From assembly GCA_958426095.1 (NCBI GenBank), contig CATZYB010000105.1, forward strand, positions 1 to 9,067: DNA of 9,067 nucleotides. Reading direction: 5' to 3'. The translations under genes were made by a program, and so were the position numbers. This DNA is from an uncultured Lachnospiraceae bacterium (GTDB lineage Bacteria > Bacillota > Clostridia > Lachnospirales > Lachnospiraceae). Shown here one piece after another: positions 1-4,711 of this stretch. How positions within the stretch are numbered: position 1 is the stretch's first letter; each line of letters opens with the position of its first letter. The notes under the pieces were generated by a model, which saw nothing but the letters and a program-made list of their open reading frames with translations, was not told the origin of the DNA and did no database searches.

Positions 1-528
1 GGTGAACTGGCTGTCCGGCGGGATAAATCCAAGGTTTGCGATCAGACTGTTGGTTGTTTTATCGACGTGGGCCGGGATCATAATGCCTCTGCGTTCTTCT
101 GTGAGAGCGTAAACTTCATCAAATCGGATGGATGTATTACAGAGGAGAAGATTCGGTTCTTTTCCTATAATTTCGTCCATATCATTATACAGAAGCTGTT
201 CGCCGAAGATTTTTTCTTTATTTGGAATTTTCAGCATTTTGTCATAGACATAGCCGTCGAAATCCATGGCTGCATATAAATCGGGAAAGAGACAGACAAC
301 ATGGACTTCTTCCTCTGTACACAATTCCATGCCGGGCAGGGCAATAACGCCGTATTCTCCGGCCATTTTCATGGCCGGAGCACAGTTTTTGCAGGAATTG
401 TGATCGGTCACGGCAATGATATCCAGTCCTTTGACAGCGGCCATACCGGCAATATTGGCGGGAGTCATATCATTGTCCCCACAGGGAGAAAGACAGGAGT
501 GGATGTGAAGGTCGTAGGTCAGACGCAT
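1..528 (-). CDS. PHP-domain metal-dependent phosphoesterase-like protein, C-terminus cut by window edge
   Basis: The 176 visible codons begin MRLTYDLHIHS and carry the metal-binding signatures of the PHP (polymerase and histidinol phosphatase) superfamily: H8-x-H10 in DLHIHS, D42-H43 in VTDHNS, E68 in LPGMEL, H76 in EVHVVCLFP, and H154 in IPAHVDK. PHP proteins bind two or three metal ions and usually hydrolyse phosphoesters; the substrate here is unknown. There is no sign of a polymerase or histidinol-phosphatase context. The ATG shares its first base with the TGA of the upstream DRTGG gene (TGATG arrangement) and has no clear Shine-Dalgarno, so translation is probably coupled to that gene. 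A GTG one codon upstream (531) is a less attractive start because the conserved domain begins almost at once. It is the last visible gene of the minus-strand operon. The stop codon and the rest of the domain lie beyond base 1. The family call is firm; the role is not known. Confidence 0.88.
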   Translation of the reverse strand, partial: MRLTYDLHIHSCLSPCGDNDMTPANIAGMAAVKGLDIIAVTDHNSCKNCAPAMKMAGEYGVIALPGMELCTEEEVHVVCLFPDLYAAMDFDGYVYDKMLKIPNKEKIFGEQLLYNDMDEIIGKEPNLLLCNTSIRFDEVYALTEERRGIMIPAHVDKTTNSLIANLGFIPPDSQFT

Positions 529-863
529 CACGAATTTATTTTTTGGTAAATACTCAGTGCTGCATCAAAAATCGGAAGCCCGGTAGAAAACAAGGTGATT
601 CCCTGCATTTCCGCTTTGGCGAGGGTGACATCGTCCACAAAGGCGTCCTCGGCCAGAATGATACAGGCAGCGTCGGTCAGTGAGGCGACGGCCAGAGTAT
701 TGATATTTGCCATGACAGTGACCCAGGCACAGCCGGCGGGTGCCTTTCCCATGGCAACGCTTAAAAGGTCGCAGCAGAATGGCACGGTGATGTCCCTGTC
801 AAGGTCATCACCGGCGTTTTTTAGTTGGAACAGATTTGCGTTGATTAAATCCTGTACAGTCAT
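528..863 (-). CDS. DRTGG-domain protein (second copy)
   Basis: This 111-residue protein consists of one DRTGG domain (the small fold also found in phosphotransacetylase N-termini and near CBS domains). The visible pattern is DDLDRDITVPFCCDLLSVAMG near residues 19-39, then WVTVMANINTLAVASLTDAACIILAE, and a terminal GITLFSTGLPIFDAALSIY. The domain is thought to be a ligand-binding or regulatory module; no catalytic residues are evident. Its ATG overlaps the TGA of the upstream H-cluster sensor gene by four bases (ATGA), with an AAGGATG ribosome site just upstream. Its own stop overlaps the start of the PHP gene. It is a paralogue of the DRTGG protein encoded at the head of the same operon; both start MTVQ. 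The position, directly after the sensor-like iron-sulfur protein, suggests that it works with it, but that is inference. Confidence 0.85.
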   Translation of the reverse strand: MTVQDLINANLFQLKNAGDDLDRDITVPFCCDLLSVAMGKAPAGCAWVTVMANINTLAVASLTDAACIILAEDAFVDDVTLAKAEMQGITLFSTGLPIFDAALSIYQKINS

Positions 864-2281
864 TGGTATTCATCCTTATCTTCTTTATTAAGGTTCAGCG
901 CAGCATCCAGAAGGGATATATCGGCAAGGAGTGTCTTCAGATATTGCTTAAATATGTAACGATAGTCATTTCCCTTCATTTCGTAGGCGGAAGCGCTGTT
1001 GACCAGGGAATTCATACTGCGGGTCAGAGAGTGGATCTGATCCTTTAATATATGAATACAATAAGTTTCATTGGCTTTTCCGCGGACAATATCTTCTGCC
1101 AGAGCTTTACAGGTCGGAGCCCCGCAGGCGCCGCAGTCCAGACCTGGGAATTTCTGGCAGAGCCGTTCGACCCGGTTCATCATCATAATACTTTCCTTCA
1201 TGGAAGTGCCGAGACGGTATACCGGCAGATATTCAACATCCTCGGTCCAGTTGATCTCATCTTCTGCCAGATCGGCAGGTGCATGAGTGACAACTTCCGG
1301 AAGATGGCGGTTCAGCTTTTTAAGTTTTGCCTGAGCGACATATGGATTTTCTACGGTAAGGACACCGCCGACACAGCCGCCGTCGCAGGAATTAAGTTCA
1401 ATAAATGACAGGTTTGAAAATTTCTCATCCTCCAAATCCTCAAGGACACGGATAACATTGTCGATACCGTCGGCAGCCAGGTAGTTGTCCGTAATAATGC
1501 CGGCAGCCTCGCCGCCGTGGCTGCCCCATCCAACACCGATCTGACCGGCCCGGGACAAATTTTTTGGTGATTTTTCCGCTTCTACCATAAGCGGAAGGAG
1601 TATCGGATAGATATCCTTGATCGCAAGAACACCGTCAATATCACTTTTTGCTGTTCCGAGAGGTTCCTTTGCGTAGGTAACCTTGGAAGGGCACGGAGAA
1701 ATAAAAATGATGCCGATATCTTCCGGGGCCATACCCGTTTTTTCAACAGCGTATTTCCGGGCCAGCCGGGCGGCAACCTCTACTGGTGGGTTGATAGGCA
1801 GCAGATGGTCGATCAGATTCGGAAAGCGTACACGGATCAGACGGACCACTGAAGGACAGGCCGTACTGATCAGAGGCCATTTTTCAGGGTGTTCATCGAT
1901 ATATTTCCGGGATACTTCTGAGACGATCTCTGCAGCGGAGGCCACTTCAAAAACATCGTTAAAACCCATGTAGATCAAAGCGGTCAAGACGATGTTGATA
2001 TCATCCAGATTATTAAATTGGCTGTACAGGGACGGCGCCGGAAGTGCCACAGTATATTTGAAGCTGCTGAGAATATCCGGTCGGTCATAATGGCTGCGTT
2101 TGGCATGATGGGCGCAGATGCGTACACATTCGCCGCAGTCAATACAAAACTGGCTTGTAATGACGGCCTTGCCGTTGCGTACACGGATCGCCTGAGTAGG
2201 ACATCGTTTGATGCAGTTGATGCAGCCATTGCATAATTCTTCATTTAAATAGACGGAGTGGAAAAACTTATGATCATCCAT
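860..2281 (-). CDS. H-cluster-domain iron-sulfur protein, sensory [FeFe]-hydrogenase-like
   Basis: The 473-residue protein has two N-terminal [4Fe-4S] ferredoxin motifs (C17/20/23/27 and C46/49/52/56), then a hydrogenase large-subunit C-terminal domain. All three H-cluster loops are present in altered form: STACPSV (C142) for L1, SPCPSK (C197) for L2, and ELNSCDGGCVGG (C299, C303) for L3. It ends with an additional Fe-S domain, LDCGACGAPTC...C (C383, C386, C391, C408), and a helical tail. The 55-residue spacing from C142 to C197 equals the spacing of H-cluster ligands C300 and C355 in Clostridium pasteurianum CpI as I remember it. The four ligands therefore appear kept, while the adjacent proton-transfer cysteine is Ala141 and the usual L1 tryptophan is lost. 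This pattern is described for sensory HydS-type proteins, so a redox or H2 sensor is more likely than a turnover enzyme. Relatives often carry PAS, kinase or SpoIIE output domains; none is seen here. The start is the ATG at 2281, preceded by AAAGGA; a GTG at 2287 would add two residues. Confidence 0.87.
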   Translation of the reverse strand: MDDHKFFHSVYLNEELCNGCINCIKRCPTQAIRVRNGKAVITSQFCIDCGECVRICAHHAKRSHYDRPDILSSFKYTVALPAPSLYSQFNNLDDINIVLTALIYMGFNDVFEVASAAEIVSEVSRKYIDEHPEKWPLISTACPSVVRLIRVRFPNLIDHLLPINPPVEVAARLARKYAVEKTGMAPEDIGIIFISPCPSKVTYAKEPLGTAKSDIDGVLAIKDIYPILLPLMVEAEKSPKNLSRAGQIGVGWGSHGGEAAGIITDNYLAADGIDNVIRVLEDLEDEKFSNLSFIELNSCDGGCVGGVLTVENPYVAQAKLKKLNRHLPEVVTHAPADLAEDEINWTEDVEYLPVYRLGTSMKESIMMMNRVERLCQKFPGLDCGACGAPTCKALAEDIVRGKANETYCIHILKDQIHSLTRSMNSLVNSASAYEMKGNDYRYIFKQYLKTLLADISLLDAALNLNKEDKDEYQ

Positions 2282-2318
2282 AAACACACCATCCTTTCTG
2301 ATAGTTCTCGATATTCGG

Positions 2319-2750
2319 TTATTCCGGCATATTTACGGTCATCGTCACGGTTGTTCCCTGACCAAGCACAGTCTGGATATCCATAGTATCGGAATTTTTT
2401 TTCATATTTGGAAGACCCATACCAGCGCCGAAACCGAGGGAACGAACATTATCCGGGGCGGTGGAATAACCGGCCTGCATGGCTTTATCAATATCTTCAA
2501 TGCCGGGACCGACATCTTTTAATTCCATAAAAATGGCATCCGGTGTAATGTCGACGGAAATGTCGCCGCCGTTGGCATGAATGACCATATTGATCTCACC
2601 TTCATACATGGCAATGGCAACTTTTCGAATGATTTCCGGTGGCACACCAAGCTTTTTTAGTTTATTCTTTACGTCGCTGCTTGCCTCTCCGGCCCGGGTA
2701 AAGTCCGTAGGCGATACATGATATTTTAAAGACATGAGACTATTTTCCAT
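2319..2750 (-). CDS. RsbW-like GHKL ATP-binding regulatory protein
   Basis: The 143-residue protein is a single HATPase domain of the anti-sigma-factor / serine-kinase type. Visible motifs are the N-box (E50-x3-N54, then HAN at 58-60), the G1 box DVGPGI (79-84) and the glycine-rich lid GFGAGMGLPN (106-115). There is no histidine phosphoacceptor domain and no transmembrane segment, so it is cytoplasmic and should act by binding or phosphorylating a partner. Its gene sits between a DRTGG gene, which it overlaps by 11 bases, and the H-cluster sensor-like gene 37 bases downstream. This suggests that it is part of a signalling chain reading redox state or H2. The start at 2750 is chosen because a strong GGGGAGGTGG ribosome site lies just upstream; the frame stays open to 2822, but that extension lacks domain similarity and lies inside the upstream gene. 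The target (sigma factor, antagonist or other) cannot be told from the window. Confidence 0.85.
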   Translation of the reverse strand: MENSLMSLKYHVSPTDFTRAGEASSDVKNKLKKLGVPPEIIRKVAIAMYEGEINMVIHANGGDISVDITPDAIFMELKDVGPGIEDIDKAMQAGYSTAPDNVRSLGFGAGMGLPNMKKNSDTMDIQTVLGQGTTVTMTVNMPE

Positions 2751-3096
2751 GTTGTCCACCTCCCCGAAGTCCGGCGTCATAAAGAAGTCCGCAGGTTGTA
2801 AACATAGGCAGCGACGTGGCAAGCAGACAAATATTCCGCTCAGCAGCCATCTGGATCATGGCGTCATCCGGCTGTTTGTTTCGGACCATGATGACACAGA
2901 CAATGTCCATCATTTCTGCGGTGCGAAGCACCTGGGGGTTACAGAGACCGGTGATAAGGACCGCCTGATCATCCACATGGGCAAGGACATCGCTCATCAT
3001 ATCTGATCCGCAGGCAGTATAAACTTCACGGTCAAGCATGTAATCTCCGCCCAATACGCGGGCGTTTAATAATTCTTTTATGGATTGAACTGTCAT
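2740..3096 (-). CDS. DRTGG-domain protein (first copy), head of minus-strand operon
   Basis: This 118-residue protein is made of one DRTGG domain. The recognisable stretches are LDREVYTACGSDMMSDVLAHV (near residues 21-41), VLITGLCNPQVLRTAEMMDIVCVIMVRN, and NICLLATSLPMFTTCGLLYDAG. Family members are small regulatory or ligand-binding modules, and no enzymatic residues can be identified. The ATG at 3096 follows a very strong AGGAGGAG ribosome site, and the gene is the first of the leftward operon, immediately downstream of the divergent promoter region. Its TAG stop lies within the start region of the RsbW-like gene, giving an 11-base overlap and likely coupled translation. A second DRTGG protein is encoded on the other side of the sensor gene. 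The short glycine-rich C-terminal tail (LRGGGQHGK) is outside the domain. The family call is good; the function is unknown. Confidence 0.84.
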   Translation of the reverse strand: MTVQSIKELLNARVLGGDYMLDREVYTACGSDMMSDVLAHVDDQAVLITGLCNPQVLRTAEMMDIVCVIMVRNKQPDDAMIQMAAERNICLLATSLPMFTTCGLLYDAGLRGGGQHGK

Positions 3097-3100
3097 ATTG

Positions 3101-3108
3101 CTCCTCCT
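3101..3108 (-). promoter_or_regulatory. Ribosome binding site of the first DRTGG gene
   Basis: Read on the minus strand this is AGGAGGAG followed by a five-base spacer to the ATG at 3096. It is a near-perfect Shine-Dalgarno and fixes that start. Confidence 0.75.
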
Positions 3109-3118
3109 GATTTTATGG

Positions 3119-3127
3119 ATTATACCA
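3119..3127 (-). promoter_or_regulatory. Candidate extended -10 promoter, leftward, proximal copy
   Basis: On the minus strand the sequence is TGGTATAAT, a perfect TGn-TATAAT extended -10. Transcription would start near 3112, leaving a leader just long enough for the AGGAGGAG ribosome site of the first DRTGG gene. No good -35 box lies 17-18 bases upstream. It is the second of two identical leftward copies 18 bases apart, so it could instead be a repeated operator half-site. Confidence 0.45.
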
Positions 3128-3131
3128 ATTA

Positions 3132-3143
3132 GTATAATTATAC
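3132..3143. repeat. 12-base perfect palindrome GTATAATTATAC
   Basis: GTATAATTATAC equals its own reverse complement and overlaps the distal leftward -10 element. A symmetric site at this place could be an operator for a dimeric repressor. However, AT-rich promoter DNA often yields short palindromes by chance, so this is only a candidate. Confidence 0.35.
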
Positions 3144-3166
3144 CATGAAATTGGAAAAATTGTATA
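3137..3166 (-). promoter_or_regulatory. Candidate leftward promoter, distal copy, with -35-like box
   Basis: On the minus strand, TATACA (3166-3161) is followed after 18 bases by TATAAT (3142-3137), the latter within the extended -10 form TGGTATAAT. TATACA matches four of six positions of the sigma-A -35 consensus. Transcription would start near 3130, about 33 bases before the ATG of the first DRTGG gene. It is the better of the two leftward candidates and should drive the five-gene minus-strand operon. Confidence 0.55.
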
Positions 3167-3205
3167 TTGTTTTCACGTATGTATATGGAAATTTTACAAA
3201 AATAG

Positions 3206-3214
3206 TGGTATAAT
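3206..3214 (+). promoter_or_regulatory. Candidate extended -10 promoter of the hydCEDBA operon
   Basis: TGGTATAAT is a perfect extended -10 (TGn-TATAAT). Transcription would begin near 3221, about 27 bases before the hydC TTG start and upstream of its ribosome site. The sequence 16-18 bases upstream (ATGGAAAT) is a poor -35, as is common for extended -10 promoters. It is the exact inverse of the two leftward elements in this divergent region. TGGTA (3206-3210) and TACCA (3219-3223) also form a short inverted repeat around it. Confidence 0.55.
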
Positions 3215-3233
3215 TAATTACCAGATTTTAATT

Positions 3234-3242
3234 AAGGGGTGA
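3234..3242 (+). promoter_or_regulatory. Ribosome binding site that selects the TTG start of hydC
   Basis: AAGGGGTGA resembles the anti-Shine-Dalgarno complement AAGGAGGTGA with one base missing and ends five bases before TTG at 3248. The alternative GTG at 3239 lies inside this site and therefore cannot be the start it serves. Confidence 0.6.
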
Positions 3243-3247
3243 TTATT

Positions 3248-3742
3248 TTGGGAAGTAAGAAACAGAGTGTTCCGTTTACTGGAACAGCAGAGCAGAAGGA
3301 GGCGCTGCTTTCTGTAATTCATGAGCTTCAGGGAGAAAAGGGCTCTCTGATGCCGATCATGCAGAAGGCCCAGGAAATTTACGGATATTTGCCGATTGAG
3401 GTACAGACGATGATTTCCGACGAGCTTCATGTGCCTCTGGAAAAGATTTATGGTGTAGCAACCTTTTATTCACAGTTTGCATTAAATCCAAAAGGGCGTT
3501 ATCAGATTTCTGTCTGTCTTGGAACCGCCTGCTATGTGAAAGGGTCCGGAGATATTTATAATAAACTTATGGATTTACTGGGGATTGTCGGCGGTGAATG
3601 TACGCCGGATGGAAAGTTTTCCCTGGATGCCTGTCGTTGTGTCGGAGCCTGTGGTCTGGCGCCGGTCATGATGATCAACGACGAGGTATACGGACGTCTG
3701 TCAGTAGATGATGTTGAAGCCATCCTGGCGAAATATGACTAA
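3248..3742 (+). CDS. hydC: Electron-bifurcating hydrogenase subunit HydC (NuoE-like [2Fe-2S] protein)
   Basis: The 164-residue protein has the NuoE/24 kDa family layout. A helical N-terminal part leads to the signature GVATFYSQF (near residue 69). A thioredoxin-like [2Fe-2S] domain follows, with ligands C90 and C95 in CLGTAC, and C131 and C135 in CVGAC. In HydABC complexes this subunit docks on the flavoprotein HydB and carries a [2Fe-2S] cluster close to the flavin. It has no membrane segment, so the complex is cytoplasmic. The start is taken as TTG at 3248 because of the ribosome site just upstream; GTG at 3239 would add only three residues (M-I-I). It is the first gene of the plus-strand operon and ends three bases before the next ATG. 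The gene order that follows (ATPase, small ferredoxin, NuoF-like, [FeFe]-hydrogenase) supports the assignment over a respiratory complex I subunit. Confidence 0.9.
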   Translation: MGSKKQSVPFTGTAEQKEALLSVIHELQGEKGSLMPIMQKAQEIYGYLPIEVQTMISDELHVPLEKIYGVATFYSQFALNPKGRYQISVCLGTACYVKGSGDIYNKLMDLLGIVGGECTPDGKFSLDACRCVGACGLAPVMMINDEVYGRLSVDDVEAILAKYD

Positions 3743-3745
3743 GTT

Positions 3746-4303
3746 ATGATGACAGAGATTTCTTTAAATATTCTTGATATAGCAGAAAATTCTACCCGGG
3801 CCGGGGCCTCTCTTGTGGAGATCCGTGTTCTGGTAGATAATCTGACGGACCGGCTGACGATCATTATTAAGGATGACGGCTGCGGCATGACGAAGGAGCA
3901 GCTTGCTCAGGTGGAGGATCCTTTTTTTACGACGCGGACAACACGAAAAGTGGGACTCGGAGTTCCTTTTTTTAAGATGGCGGCGCTCAGTGCGGACGGG
4001 GATTTTCAGATTGACTCGAAGGTCGGTGAGGGTACTCTTGTTCGGGCAGAGTTTCGATTGAGCCATATTGACCGGATGCCTCTGGGCGATATCAGTGGGA
4101 CGATCTATACACTGATCCATTTTCATCCGGAGGTAGAATTTTGTTATATTTATCGGTATGATGACAGGGAATTTATTTTGGATACGCGGCAGATGAAAGA
4201 GATTCTCGGCGGTATTCCTCTGGATACGCCGGAGGTGGCTGAATACATACGGGAATATTTAACAGAGAATAAAATGGACGTGGATGGCGGGGCCATCATT
4301 TGA
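3746..4303 (+). CDS. hydE: Stand-alone GHKL ATPase domain protein in the hydrogenase operon (hydE of hydCEDBA; not the maturase HydE)
   Basis: The 185-residue protein contains one histidine-kinase-type ATP-binding domain: N-box LDIAENS (residues 10-16), G1 box DDGCGM (43-48), the DPFFTTR loop (58-64) and the G2 lid VGLGVP (69-74). No phosphoacceptor histidine domain, sensor domain or membrane segment precedes it. The last ~75 residues form a short mixed extension that I do not recognise. The gene lies three bases after hydC and 19 bases before hydD, so it is co-transcribed with the enzyme subunits. In the A. woodii operon hydCEDBA, the gene at this position is, from memory, of the same type and is not a subunit of the purified enzyme. 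A regulatory or assembly role is therefore inferred, not shown. Two ATG codons stand in tandem (3746 and 3749), neither with a strong ribosome site, which suggests coupled translation from hydC. The symbol is reused elsewhere for the radical-SAM maturase, to which this protein is unrelated. Confidence 0.82.
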   Translation: MMTEISLNILDIAENSTRAGASLVEIRVLVDNLTDRLTIIIKDDGCGMTKEQLAQVEDPFFTTRTTRKVGLGVPFFKMAALSADGDFQIDSKVGEGTLVRAEFRLSHIDRMPLGDISGTIYTLIHFHPEVEFCYIYRYDDREFILDTRQMKEILGGIPLDTPEVAEYIREYLTENKMDVDGGAII

Positions 4304-4322
4304 ATAGGAGGTAGCTATTATT

Positions 4323-4694
4323 ATGAAATCGCTTGAAGAATTAAAAGCTATTCGTGAGAAAATGCAGGGAAAAGTCGGCATGCGTTCCGAGGATTCGGGA
4401 CAGACCCGGGTCATTGTCGGTATGGCGACCTGCGGTATTGCCAGCGGCGCAAGACCGGTACTTAATGTATTATCCGATGAAGTTCAGAAAAGAGGCATGA
4501 GCAACGTGGTCGTAACTCAGACCGGATGTATCGGATTGTGTCAGTATGAGCCGATTGTCGAGGTGCTGGAACCGGGTAAAGAAAAAGTGACTTATGTAAA
4601 GATGAACGTGGATAAAGCTATGGAAATGCTGGAGCAGCATTTGGTCCGTGGTCATGTATTGGGAAAATATACATTAAACGAAACAAGATTATAG
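4323..4694 (+). CDS. hydD: HydD, small thioredoxin-like [2Fe-2S] ferredoxin-type subunit
   Basis: This 123-residue protein begins with a short charged helix. It then has the thioredoxin-like ferredoxin fold seen at the N-terminus of HydB: VGMATCGIASGARPV (C37), then TQTGCIGLCQYEP (C69, C73), ending in a helix and a LVRGHVLGKY stretch. Normal members of the fold use four cysteines (C-x4-C and C-x3-C). Here the second pair is intact but the first is reduced to the single C37, so a standard [2Fe-2S] cluster would need a non-cysteine ligand or may be absent. The ATG at 4323 follows TAGGAGGT with a ten-base spacer. The gene sits between the ATPase gene and hydB, as in A. woodii, where HydD copurifies with HydABC. 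It is probably a structural or electron-transfer subunit. The family call is firm and the cluster content open. Confidence 0.83.
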   Translation: MKSLEELKAIREKMQGKVGMRSEDSGQTRVIVGMATCGIASGARPVLNVLSDEVQKRGMSNVVVTQTGCIGLCQYEPIVEVLEPGKEKVTYVKMNVDKAMEMLEQHLVRGHVLGKYTLNETRL

Positions 4695-4711
4695 TCAGGA
4701 GGTAGCGTTCT

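Noticed and set aside
2751..2822. Longer start for the RsbW-like gene at 2822
   Set aside because: The added 24 residues fall inside the DRTGG coding region, lack domain similarity, and ignore the strong ribosome site before 2750.
3097..3233. Possible Rex (NADH-sensing repressor) operator in the divergent region
   Set aside because: TTGTTTTCAC near 3167-3176 resembles half a site, but no inverted TTGTNA..TNACAA partner is found at the right spacing.
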